A DNA stretch of 64,000 nucleotides from Rosistilla ulvae (GTDB lineage: Bacteria; Planctomycetota; Planctomycetia; Pirellulales; Pirellulaceae), in assembly GCF_007741475.1 (NCBI RefSeq), contig NZ_CP036261.1, forward strand, positions 2,914,001 through 2,978,000, read 5' to 3'. Positions 8,104-17,411 of this stretch are shown here, one piece after another. The first letter of the stretch is position 1. Each line of letters starts with the position of its first letter. The translations under genes were made by a program, and so were the position numbers. The notes beneath the pieces are model-generated. The model searched no databases. It saw only the letters and a list, made by a program, of their open reading frames with translations, and was not told where the DNA came from.

Positions 8104-11100
8104 ATGCTTCAAGCTTTGCAGCCCAACCACGTCTCGAATCGATTGGTCGGGCAACGGCCCCGCCTGGCACGCATGTTCGGGGTCTGCTTCTTGACCCTGC
8201 TTGTCTTTGCTAGCGATTCAGCCGCCCAGTTTGGCACTCGCCAGAATCGGGTTTCGATGGGAGGCGAGTTTATCGAGCCCGACCGCTCCTTGCGGCAGGA
8301 GATGTCCGAGGCGCGGCAGGCGATCGAGGGCGGCAGCTATGGCGACGCGGTCATCCTACTGGGCGAATTGCTGGCGCGAAAATCGAACCCCGGTATCAGC
8401 GAGATGCAGGGGCAGGACTTCTTTTTCGAATCCGAACAGCAGACGCTGGCTGAAAACAGCATCCTGCGCGAAGCGGAGAACCTGTTGGGGCAATTGCCCA
8501 GCAAGGGATTGGAAATCTACGATCTGCGATATGGCAGCCTCGCCGCGGCGGAACTCAAGCAAGCCGTCGCCCAACACGATTGGCGTGGCATCGCCACCGT
8601 CTCGCGTCAGTATCTTCATACCGATGCCGGCCAGCAAGCGACACTGTTGTTGGGTTATCACGACTTGAATCAAGGTCGACCGCTGGCCGCCGCGATGACC
8701 TTGGATCGAATTTATCGGTACGAGCGACTGCGAAACAAGCATGGCGCCGGTTTGATCGTCGCCCTGGCGGGCAGTTGGTACCAAGCGGGATCGACCGAAC
8801 GGGCGGTCGATGTGATGGTCTCGTTGGGCGACAATCCGGCGAACCGCGTTCAATTGGATGGTCGTGCGGTGGAGTTGCCCAAATCGTCTGCGGATGTGTC
8901 GCAGGTCACCGATTGGTTGGCACAACACTTCCCTCCACTGACACATCTCCAGGATCACGCTCCGGCCAACCAACCACTGGCGGGCGGCGACGCGGCGCGG
9001 ACCGGATACCGCGGCAGCGAATTGCCGATGCGGAACGAACGTTGGATGAAACAGACGACGTGGAGTATCCGGCAACAGGAATTTCTGGAGAGCTTTGAAG
9101 CGGCTCGCGAGCAAGCCGGAGCGTTCCCGATTCCCACCTGGCAACCGATCGTCGTCGACAACACCGTCCTCGCCAAGACGACCGAAGGGATGGTCGCGAT
9201 CGATTTTGAAACCGGCAAATATATCTGGGAATATCCTTGGTTCTCCGACAACATCGACGGCACCGCGATTCCTACCGATGAGATTCCCGATGATGAACAA
9301 CGCCACCGATTGCTGGTCCAACGCGTCTGGAACGATCTCCCCTTTGGCCGCGTCAGCAGCGATGGCACGCGAGCCTACATGCTGATGGATTTGGGTGAAG
9401 TCCGCCCGGCAACGTTTAATCAGTTTGGCGGGATGGGGATTCAAGGGATCCGGAAATCCGCCGGTGGTACCAATACGTTGGTCGCATTGGATATTGCGAC
9501 CGAAGGCAAATTGGTTTGGACGATCGGCGGCGAATACAACGCTGAACCGGAGCTTGTCGATACGTTTTTCCTCGGGCCGCCGTTGCCGATCGACGGCCTG
9601 TTGTATGTGATCGCCGAACAGAAATCGGACCTGTTCTTGGTCTGTTTGGACCCCGCCAGCGGAGCGTTGCAATGGCGGCAACATCTGGTCGCGGTGGAGA
9701 CCGGTTCGATCGAAGACGATCCCATTCGTCGGATCGGCGGTGCCGTGCCCGCTTATGCCGATGGCACGATTGTCTGCCCGACTGGCCACGGTGCGATCGT
9801 TGCACTCGATCTGGCGACGCGAACATTCCGTTGGGGATTCCGCTATCGACGCACCGACATGTTGAACCAGATGTCGCGATCCTTTGGTGGCCGTGGTCGC
9901 GACGACAGCAGTTCGCTTCTGTCCCGTTGGAACGACGGGACCCCACTGATTTACAAAGGGCGTGTCCTTTTCACGCCCGTCGAAGGCGACCGACTGTATG
10001 CCCTCGATCTGCAGACCGGCAAACCGGCCTGGGCCACAATCCCTCGCGAAGACTGGCAATATCTAGCGGGCGTCGCCGATGACACCGCAATCCTGGTCGG
10101 CAATGACACGATCCGCGGGCTCGACGTCACCAGCGGGAATCGTCGCTGGGATTACGAAGCCCCGTTAACGCGCGGCGAAGCGATCGTCGGCCGCGGGGCG
10201 TTTGGTCCCGGACAGTTTATGTTTCCCACCAGCAGCGACCGGTTGGTATCGATCGGAACGCGGGATGGTCGGGAGATCGCAAGCCAAGCGGTCCATTATT
10301 CGCTCGGTAATCTGGTTTCGGTGCGGGGGCAATTGTTGTCGCAATCGGCCACGCATATCGCGATGGCGCGAGGACGCCAGAGCGCCGCCGCAGCCGTCGA
10401 GAGTGCGCTGACGGCGGATCCCAAAAATATTTGGGCGACGATTTGCAAAGGCGAACTGTTGCTCGAAGCGGGGCAACGCGACGAGGCCTTGCAGTGGCTG
10501 CGACGCGTGCCGACGGACGCTCCCGAATACGAGGAGGCTCGCGTGCTGATCGTCGAAGCGATGGTCGGCGCACTGCGAGACGATTTTGCCGCCAACATCA
10601 AACTGTTGGCGGAACTGGAAAACGTGGCTGAACTTCCCCAGGAAACGGCGGAGGTCTTGCGGCTCAAGGCGACCGGCCTGCTGGAGTCGGGAGATTTTGT
10701 TGCAGCCGCCGGAGCGCTATTGGATCTGTCGGTCCCGGCTGTCAATTTTATGGGCGTGCAGACGTTTGACGCTTCGCAGCGAATCGAGCTAGCCGATGGT
10801 CGATCGGCCAACCTCGGCGGATGGATCTCCGCGCGTGTCGACGATTTGGTGCAACGGGCCGATGCGGAATCGTTGGCCGCGATCAACGACCTTGTTGCCC
10901 AACGGTTGCAAAAACTGACATCGCTCACCGGCCCGCGCGGCCAACAATTGCAGCGGCACTTCGGCCACTTCGAAGCTTGCGACCCGATCCTGTTGGCTGT
11001 TGCCGATCGGTTCCGCAAAGAGGGCTCGTCCTTGGCCGCCGAACGCCTGTTGCGCGGCGCGATCGCTTCCGCCGATTCCCAACCGCGTCGCGACCGCTGG

Positions 11101-12801
11101 CTGGCGACTCTAGCCGGGCTCTACTTGAACGTACAATGGGAAGCGGATGCGTTGGCGACGTTCGCAAAAATCAAAGCTCCCGACGAGATTGTGCTCGATG
11201 ACAACTGGGCCAGCGACCAGTTGAAACAACTGCGGCGTTTGGCCAGCGAAAAGCCGACTTCCGAATTGTCGTTGGCCCAATGGCCGCAACATGCCCACGT
11301 CCAACCGCTGGAATTTCCCAACGAAATCGGCAGCGGATCGGACCTCTTGGAGGTGATGCAGCGGGATGGGCTGGCGTTTGCCAATTGGAAAGTATTGGCC
11401 AGTGAAAGCACCGACAGTCTGCAAATGCAAACGCCTCAGGGGATGTTGGGGCCGATGTATCGTCTGGAAAGTAGCATCAATGGTCGCAACGGTCCCGAGG
11501 AAGTCTATATCGATCACGGCGTGATGATCGTTGTGCTGCCCTCCGCGGTGATTGGCATCGATTTGTTCCAGGCGTTGCAAAACCCCAACGACATGGAAAT
11601 TTGGCGTCGTGTTTGGCGCAGCGGCAGCGGCAATTCCGACATTCAAACTCGCCGCGCCCCCAACGCTTTGGGGCAAATGCAACAGCGGCACTTTAACGCC
11701 CAAAACCAACCCGCGCTGCGGACCAGTTCGATTCGGGGTGGGCATTTTATGATGCTTCAATCTCGGACGTTAACCGCCGTCGACGTGTTGACGGGCAAGG
11801 ATCGTTGGCGGGCATCGGTGGGTGTCGACGACGGCTACCTTGCGGCCGGTGATTCGGTCGTGTCGGTGATCAGCCCTTCGTCTCGCCAGGTGTTGCGATT
11901 CCGAGCCAGCGATGGGCAACCGATGCAAACCGAGGAGTGGGGCGAACCGGGCGAACAAATCTGGGCGATCAATGGTTCTCGAGTGCTCAGCTTTACCGAG
12001 ACGCCCGCCAACGCAAACGGCAGCGGTGCGCTGCAGCTGCGGTTGTGGGATGCTGCGACGGGCGAGCAATTGATCGACAGCCAAGCGTTGCAGCCGGGGA
12101 CGAAGGGAAAGGTCGTGGAGAACCGTTTTGCGGTCACGCTGCAACCCGATGGCAATCTCAATATTTGGGATCTCATCGAGGGCAAGGCTTTGGAAAGTTC
12201 GACGCTGCCGCCGGGCGGACCGCTGTTGAACCTGCAGGCCTTGCTGTGGGAAGATCGCTTGCTCGTGCTCCCTAACATCGAATTGCCCGAGGACCAAGAG
12301 ATGCGATACAGCCGCAGCGCCAAAGATCAACAGCATGTTGAAGTGGCTGGCCCAGCGATGGCGTTCGATCTAAAAACGGGCAAACCGTTGTGGGAGGCAC
12401 CCTACGAGATCGGGGCGTTTGGAGTCAGCCCGGGCCAACCCGTTGGCGGTCCATTGATGTTTCTGTCGCGACGTCAACGGCCGACGCGGTCGGGCAATGG
12501 GATCCCCTCCTGGAACATCACGCTGCAGGCGATCGATGTCCGCGACGGACGGCTCGTTCACGAAGCGACTCAGTTGGTCGCTCGCACGGTGCCGATGGAA
12601 GTGGTCACTCACGTCAGTATCAATCCGACCGATTGGCAATACATCGTGGCGATCGATCGGAACCAATTGAGCTTCAAGATGCAAGACACGCCGCCACAGA
12701 AACCCGACCCCGGGAAGGTTCCCGGAAACGCAGGCCCTGCCGATGGAACCAATGCCATTCGACCCAAGGAACCGTTTGGTTTCTTCCAACCTGTCGAATA
12801 G
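8104..12801 (+). CDS. Large secreted PQQ-like beta-propeller protein with TPR-like middle
   Basis: A 1565-residue exported protein. A hydrophobic signal segment (MFGVCFLTLLVFASDSAAQ) begins at residue 24, so the real start could also be the ATG at 8173. Residues about 330-760 and 1190-1500 contain repeated blades of PQQ/BamB type, seen as GKYIWEYPWF, GALQWRQHL, GKPAWATIP, GNRRWDYEAPL, DRWRASV and GKPLWEAPYE. Between them lies a helical stretch with TPR-like units (LLLEAGQRDEALQWLRRV). The N-terminal 250 residues are also TPR-like. It is probably a scaffold in the periplasm or on the membrane; no catalytic residues were recognised. It directly precedes the MoxR cluster on the same strand, but a 226-bp gap suggests a separate promoter for that cluster. 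Confidence 0.85.
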   Translation: MLQALQPNHVSNRLVGQRPRLARMFGVCFLTLLVFASDSAAQFGTRQNRVSMGGEFIEPDRSLRQEMSEARQAIEGGSYGDAVILLGELLARKSNPGISEMQGQDFFFESEQQTLAENSILREAENLLGQLPSKGLEIYDLRYGSLAAAELKQAVAQHDWRGIATVSRQYLHTDAGQQATLLLGYHDLNQGRPLAAAMTLDRIYRYERLRNKHGAGLIVALAGSWYQAGSTERAVDVMVSLGDNPANRVQLDGRAVELPKSSADVSQVTDWLAQHFPPLTHLQDHAPANQPLAGGDAARTGYRGSELPMRNERWMKQTTWSIRQQEFLESFEAAREQAGAFPIPTWQPIVVDNTVLAKTTEGMVAIDFETGKYIWEYPWFSDNIDGTAIPTDEIPDDEQRHRLLVQRVWNDLPFGRVSSDGTRAYMLMDLGEVRPATFNQFGGMGIQGIRKSAGGTNTLVALDIATEGKLVWTIGGEYNAEPELVDTFFLGPPLPIDGLLYVIAEQKSDLFLVCLDPASGALQWRQHLVAVETGSIEDDPIRRIGGAVPAYADGTIVCPTGHGAIVALDLATRTFRWGFRYRRTDMLNQMSRSFGGRGRDDSSSLLSRWNDGTPLIYKGRVLFTPVEGDRLYALDLQTGKPAWATIPREDWQYLAGVADDTAILVGNDTIRGLDVTSGNRRWDYEAPLTRGEAIVGRGAFGPGQFMFPTSSDRLVSIGTRDGREIASQAVHYSLGNLVSVRGQLLSQSATHIAMARGRQSAAAAVESALTADPKNIWATICKGELLLEAGQRDEALQWLRRVPTDAPEYEEARVLIVEAMVGALRDDFAANIKLLAELENVAELPQETAEVLRLKATGLLESGDFVAAAGALLDLSVPAVNFMGVQTFDASQRIELADGRSANLGGWISARVDDLVQRADAESLAAINDLVAQRLQKLTSLTGPRGQQLQRHFGHFEACDPILLAVADRFRKEGSSLAAERLLRGAIASADSQPRRDRWLATLAGLYLNVQWEADALATFAKIKAPDEIVLDDNWASDQLKQLRRLASEKPTSELSLAQWPQHAHVQPLEFPNEIGSGSDLLEVMQRDGLAFANWKVLASESTDSLQMQTPQGMLGPMYRLESSINGRNGPEEVYIDHGVMIVVLPSAVIGIDLFQALQNPNDMEIWRRVWRSGSGNSDIQTRRAPNALGQMQQRHFNAQNQPALRTSSIRGGHFMMLQSRTLTAVDVLTGKDRWRASVGVDDGYLAAGDSVVSVISPSSRQVLRFRASDGQPMQTEEWGEPGEQIWAINGSRVLSFTETPANANGSGALQLRLWDAATGEQLIDSQALQPGTKGKVVENRFAVTLQPDGNLNIWDLIEGKALESSTLPPGGPLLNLQALLWEDRLLVLPNIELPEDQEMRYSRSAKDQQHVEVAGPAMAFDLKTGKPLWEAPYEIGAFGVSPGQPVGGPLMFLSRRQRPTRSGNGIPSWNITLQAIDVRDGRLVHEATQLVARTVPMEVVTHVSINPTDWQYIVAIDRNQLSFKMQDTPPQKPDPGKVPGNAGPADGTNAIRPKEPFGFFQPVE

Positions 12802-13027
12802 TTGCACCGATCGTGCTATGGTGGTTGGGTGAATTTGGGGTAAGCTTGTGGCGTCGCTTTGAATCGGCGGTGGATTCAACATCCCAACGCGATGACGAAA
12901 GGCCGCTGAACGGCGGTTTGTTCGAACGCGCCAGAATGTAGATCGTAAACGTAGATGGATTGATCGATATCGGAACCGCGGCTCCGCTGGTTTCGGATTT
13001 TACTTAATAAGACTCGAAAGGATCTGG

Positions 13028-14083
13028 ATGAGCACACAGGCGCCTCCTGAGTTCACCGAACAAGACGCGCAACGATTGCACGAAGCCCGCAATCGTGTTC
13101 GCGAACAACTTGGCAAGGTGATCGTCGGCCAGCAAAACGTGATCGATCAATTGATGATCAGCCTGTTCAGCCGAGGGCATTGCATGCTCGAAGGCGTCCC
13201 AGGATTGGCCAAGACGTTGATGATCAGCACGCTTGCGCGGTGCCTGGATCTTTCGTTCAACCGCATCCAGTTCACCCCCGACCTGATGCCGGCCGATGTG
13301 ACCGGCACCGAGATCATCGAAGAGGACCGGGCATCGGGACACCGCCAGATGCGGTTTATGCCCGGCCCGCTGTTCGCCAACTTGGTCCTCGCCGACGAGA
13401 TCAACCGTACGCCGCCAAAAACGCAGGCCGCGTTGTTGGAAGCGATGCAGGAACGCCAGGTGACCGTCAGCGGACAACGCCATGCAATGGCCGATCCGTT
13501 TTTCGTTTTGGCGACGCAAAACCCTATCGAACAAGAGGGAACCTATCCGTTGCCCGAAGCGCAACAGGATCGGTTCATGTTCAAGGTCTATGTCGATTAC
13601 CCCAACTTCGACGAAGAGTTCGAGGTAGCGCGTCGAACCACCGGCGCCAGCGTGGACGATGTTCAACCGGTTTTGAAAGCCGAAGAGATCGTTCGTCTGC
13701 AACAACTGGTTCGACAGGTACCGGTCAGCGATCACGTCGTTCGATACGCCTTGTCGATCGTGCGACAGACGCGCGTTGGCAGCGAAGGTGTTCCCGATTT
13801 CGTCAACGACCTGGTCGGTTGGGGCGCTGGACCGCGTGCGGTTCAGAACCTGATCCTGGGGGGCAAAGCCCGGGCGTTGCTCGAAGGTCGTTTCCACGTC
13901 CAGCCGTCGGACATTCAAGCACTGGCTCCTGCGGTGCTGCGGCATCGGATGGTCGTCAACTTCGCTGCCGAAAGCGAAGGCGTTACGAGCGATGATGTGG
14001 TCGCACGGATCTTGGCTGTTACTCCAGAAAACGAAGACGAGCTGTCGCGCGATGCCCGATTCAAAAAGATTTTTGCGTCCTGA
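13028..14083 (+). CDS. MoxR-family AAA+ ATPase
   Basis: A 351-residue AAA_3/MoxR ATPase. Walker A is GVPGLAKT at 56-63, Walker B LVLADE at 119-124, and the sensor region ATQNP at 162-166; PEAQQDRF follows at 176-183. The C-terminal lid ends in the usual [11 protein letters not shown] pattern. The ATG at 13028 has AAAGGA just upstream. MoxR ATPases act as chaperones that mature or activate partner complexes, very often with VWA proteins encoded next door, exactly as here. The last 32 bp overlap the DUF58 gene, so the two are translationally coupled. It opens a plus-strand cluster that reaches to about 26.9 kb. Confidence 0.95.
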   Translation: MSTQAPPEFTEQDAQRLHEARNRVREQLGKVIVGQQNVIDQLMISLFSRGHCMLEGVPGLAKTLMISTLARCLDLSFNRIQFTPDLMPADVTGTEIIEEDRASGHRQMRFMPGPLFANLVLADEINRTPPKTQAALLEAMQERQVTVSGQRHAMADPFFVLATQNPIEQEGTYPLPEAQQDRFMFKVYVDYPNFDEEFEVARRTTGASVDDVQPVLKAEEIVRLQQLVRQVPVSDHVVRYALSIVRQTRVGSEGVPDFVNDLVGWGAGPRAVQNLILGGKARALLEGRFHVQPSDIQALAPAVLRHRMVVNFAAESEGVTSDDVVARILAVTPENEDELSRDARFKKIFAS

Positions 14084-14957
14084 AGCCGCACGTCGCGTCG
14101 CCCGCCTCGAACTCAAGGCGCGACGCGTCGTCGAAGGGTTTCTGTCGGGCATGCACCGCAGTCCCTACTTCGGCCAATCGATCGAATTCCTGCAACACCG
14201 GCAATACGTCGCCGGTGACGATATACGCCACATCGATTGGAAGGTGTGGGGGCGGCAGGATCGTCTGCACATCAAGCAGTACGAAGAGGAAACCAATTTC
14301 CGGATGCACTTGTTGGTCGATTCTTCGGCCAGCATGAATTACGGCAGCGGCGAGGAAAACAAATTTGAATACGCCTCGTCGATCGCTTCCTGCCTGGCCT
14401 TCCTCGCCAATCGCCAACAGGATGCGACGGGGCTGATCACCTTCGACGATAAGATCCGCCGCAATCTGGCCCCACGGACCAGCCGATATCAGTTGGCGCG
14501 AATCCTCGACGCGCTCGATGGTGCGTCGCAGAATAGCGCGACCGATCTGTTTGCGATCGTCCGGGAAGTCGCCGAATCGGTGCCACGTCGAGGCGTGATC
14601 GTGTTGATCAGCGATCTGTTGGGCGTTGGTGAGTCGTTGGTCAAAGCGCTCAGCCTGTTGCGCAAACGAGGCCACGATGTGATCGTCTTCCAAACGCTGC
14701 ACGACGAAGAGATCGAATTTCCATTCTCCGGAGCGACGCGGTTCGAAGGCTTGGAGAGCGAACAATTCCTCAACTGCAACCCTCGTGCGCTCCGCGAAGG
14801 TTACCTGGAAGCCTTGAACGCTTTCCTGGAAAACACGCGCCGGACCTGTGCCCGATTGAGTATCGAATACGAATTGGTCCGAACCAATCAACCCTTGGAC
14901 GCCGTGTTGGCGAAGTTCTTGAGTGCTCGGTCGAACATGCCCACCTTAAAAGGATGA
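14052..14957 (+). CDS. DUF58 domain protein (MoxR partner)
   Basis: A 301-residue DUF58 protein. The ATG at 14052, inside the end of the MoxR gene, is preferred over an earlier in-frame codon because family homology starts here. The DUF58 signature [14 protein letters not shown] is at 55-68, followed by a VWA-like strand LLVDSSASM with D90 of the MIDAS site. The later part (VLISDLLGV, then [22 protein letters not shown]) is also VWA-like. It has no membrane segment, so it is probably cytoplasmic and linked to MoxR. DUF58-MoxR pairs are widespread; their client in planctomycetes is unknown. Confidence 0.93.
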   Translation: MPDSKRFLRPEAARRVARLELKARRVVEGFLSGMHRSPYFGQSIEFLQHRQYVAGDDIRHIDWKVWGRQDRLHIKQYEEETNFRMHLLVDSSASMNYGSGEENKFEYASSIASCLAFLANRQQDATGLITFDDKIRRNLAPRTSRYQLARILDALDGASQNSATDLFAIVREVAESVPRRGVIVLISDLLGVGESLVKALSLLRKRGHDVIVFQTLHDEEIEFPFSGATRFEGLESEQFLNCNPRALREGYLEALNAFLENTRRTCARLSIEYELVRTNQPLDAVLAKFLSARSNMPTLKG

Positions 14958-15098
14958 TTTCCAGGGGACGATCGGGGCGCGACGGTCCGCTGGGACGTGC
15001 CGATGCCGACCATCCCGTTTTGCAGAAACCTTGACTTCCACCTCGTCCGACGCTTCGATTTCCGTTCCTTCCATTTGCCACCCTAACTTTCATTCCAC

Positions 15099-17411
15099 AT
15101 GCAGTTCCTGTTCCCCACGCTAACGATTGGCTTTGCGTTGCTGGCGGTGCCGTTTCTGGTCCATCTGATCAACGTCTTGCGCCAACGACGTCGACAGTGG
15201 GCCGCGATGGATTTCCTGCTAGCCAGTTACCGCAAGCAGCGCAAATGGATCTGGCTGCGTCAGCTGTTGTTGCTGCTGATGCGAACCGCCGTCGTTGGCC
15301 TGTTGGTGGCGATGTTGGCTGGTTGGGCGGGGCGAGCCGGTTGGCTCGACGCGTTGGGCGGACAGACCAATCATCACATCGTGCTGTTGGACGACAGTTT
15401 GTCGATGTCCGACCAAAGCGGTGGTGGATCGGCCTACCGGCGTGCCTTGAGCGCTCTGGAGTCGTTGGGCAAACGATTGACGACCGCCGACGGTTCGCAT
15501 CAGTTGACCGTCATCCGAACCAGCCGCGCGGAATTGGTTGTCGGCGCGGGATCCAACGCCGGCGATGCCGCGGCCGATTTGAGTGCTCAAACGATCGGCG
15601 CTGAAAACCGCGCCTTGGATCGTTTGATGGCGACCAGTCCCAGTTCGCTGGGGGGAGGAATGGAGCAAGCTGTCGAATTGGCGGCCGGTTTGGCCGAAGC
15701 GACCTCGTCCGACCGGACCGTCTTGTATGTGCTCAGCGATCTGCGGCAACACGATTGGGAAAGCCCCGAACGGATCAACGCCAGCCTGCAGGAACTCAGC
15801 AAGGCGGGGACCGAGATCCGGATGGTCGATTGTGCCGCCTTGCCCGGTGCCAATCTCGGTATCACGCAATTGCAACCCGTCGAAGACGTCTGGGTCGCGG
15901 GAGTCCCAGTGATGGTCGAAGCGACAGTTCGCAATTACGGCACCGAGACGGCGACCAATGTCAGCTTGGAAGCGGAGTTGATTCGATACGGTCGCGAAGT
16001 CGCAACGCCGCGCACCGACCAACTCTATTCTGGCCCGACCGATTCGCTGCCGGCGATGGTGTTTGAGAAGATCGAACCGGGGAAACAAGTGACCAAGCGT
16101 TTCCAGGTTTACGTCGCCGAACCGGGAACCCACGGGCTGACCGTTTCGATTCCCGAGGACATTCTGGCCGCCGACAACACGCGCAGCTGCACGCTGCCGT
16201 TGATCGACCAACAAAAAGTATTGATCGTCGATGGCGATATCGAAGGCCGCGGCGCCTATTTTGTCGCCAGCGTTTTAAATCCCGGCGGGCAGGTTCGCAC
16301 CGGAGCGATTCCCGAGGTGCGGCCGCTCAGTTTTTTGAACTCGGTCCGCAGCGATGAACTGGCGCAGTACCGCGTCATCTATCTGTTGAACCTGCCGCGG
16401 ATCGAAGACGCCGTCGCGCGAACGATCAACGATTACGTCGCCGCGGGGGGCGGGTTGGCGATCTTCTTGGGCGATGCGGTCGATCGTGAAAACTACAATC
16501 GCTTGATCGACAGATATCCAGGCTGGTTGCCGGGGAAATTCAACGCAGCCAAAGACCTGCCTTTGCCCTCGGGCGAAGCGACGCCCGACCTGTTGCCCGC
16601 CGGAACGCATCCGATCGTCGAACCCTTGGCATCCGCTGGCGAAGGGGCGTTTGGTTTGGTCCGCGTCGCGAGGTCGATGTCGTTGGAGACCGATCGCGAT
16701 CTGGAACTGGGGGTGCGGACCGTTATTCGTCGCCGCGACGATCTCCCGTTTGTCGTCGAACATCGCAATGGGCAGGGACGGATCGTAACCGTTTTGGCCG
16801 ATCTGGAAAGCAATTGGACCAATTGGACCGGCGATCCCACGTTTGTCGTCTTCCTGCTGCGAGCCAACGCGTTTTTGTGGTCGACCGCCAATCCATCCAC
16901 CTCGCGAACGGTTAGCGATCCGATGCAGTTACGGATGCGAAATGAATCCTACGGCCGCAGCGTCGACCTATTGGCCGCGGCGACGGCACCGCCACGATTG
17001 TCGATGCAGTTGCAAGCCGAGCCTGGCGAGGACGATCAAGTGTTGGAATTGGATCTCTCTCCCGCGGTCGCCGCGATCGATGGTTCGGTCGACGTCACGA
17101 CACTGTTGCAACCAGGGATCTTCGAATGGTGGCTGACCCGCTTGGATGGCTCTCGCGAAGTCCGCCCGGTGGCGTCGGTGATCGCCGATGGCGAAGGAGA
17201 TCTGCGTCGCGTGGGGCGGTCGGAACTCGATCGGACGCTGCGTCCGACGATGGTCACGTTTTTTGATGCCGGCCAAATGGCCAACGCCAGCGAATCCGAC
17301 AGTGGTGGCCGGACCGGCATCCTGTTGGCGCTGTTGGCCGCGATGATGATCGGCGAGCAAGTGCTCGGATATTTCGGCAGCTACCATCCACCGTTGAGGG
17401 CCAAGGGATGA
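15099..17411 (+). CDS. Membrane VWA protein with BatA N-terminal domain
   Basis: A 770-residue inner-membrane protein. The N-terminus (LFPTLTIGFALLAVPFLVHL) and a second helix (residues 53-76) form the aerotolerance-regulator BatA-type anchor. A VWA domain follows with MIDAS motif DDSLS (D98, S100, S102) and a later strand VLYVLSDLRQHDW. The middle part contains immunoglobulin-like strands (VPVMVEATVRNYGTETATNVSL) and a glutamine-amidotransferase-like Rossmann stretch. A final membrane helix lies at about 740-758. A 141-bp gap separates it from DUF58. Its stop overlaps the next start by four bases (ATGA), so the two are co-expressed. It probably builds a periplasmic complex controlled by MoxR. 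Confidence 0.88.
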   Translation: MQFLFPTLTIGFALLAVPFLVHLINVLRQRRRQWAAMDFLLASYRKQRKWIWLRQLLLLLMRTAVVGLLVAMLAGWAGRAGWLDALGGQTNHHIVLLDDSLSMSDQSGGGSAYRRALSALESLGKRLTTADGSHQLTVIRTSRAELVVGAGSNAGDAAADLSAQTIGAENRALDRLMATSPSSLGGGMEQAVELAAGLAEATSSDRTVLYVLSDLRQHDWESPERINASLQELSKAGTEIRMVDCAALPGANLGITQLQPVEDVWVAGVPVMVEATVRNYGTETATNVSLEAELIRYGREVATPRTDQLYSGPTDSLPAMVFEKIEPGKQVTKRFQVYVAEPGTHGLTVSIPEDILAADNTRSCTLPLIDQQKVLIVDGDIEGRGAYFVASVLNPGGQVRTGAIPEVRPLSFLNSVRSDELAQYRVIYLLNLPRIEDAVARTINDYVAAGGGLAIFLGDAVDRENYNRLIDRYPGWLPGKFNAAKDLPLPSGEATPDLLPAGTHPIVEPLASAGEGAFGLVRVARSMSLETDRDLELGVRTVIRRRDDLPFVVEHRNGQGRIVTVLADLESNWTNWTGDPTFVVFLLRANAFLWSTANPSTSRTVSDPMQLRMRNESYGRSVDLLAAATAPPRLSMQLQAEPGEDDQVLELDLSPAVAAIDGSVDVTTLLQPGIFEWWLTRLDGSREVRPVASVIADGEGDLRRVGRSELDRTLRPTMVTFFDAGQMANASESDSGGRTGILLALLAAMMIGEQVLGYFGSYHPPLRAKG

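Noticed and set aside
8356-10059. A 567-codon minus-strand frame within the PQQ-repeat gene
   Set aside because: It runs opposite to clear beta-propeller blades and has no recognisable domain or ribosome-binding site.
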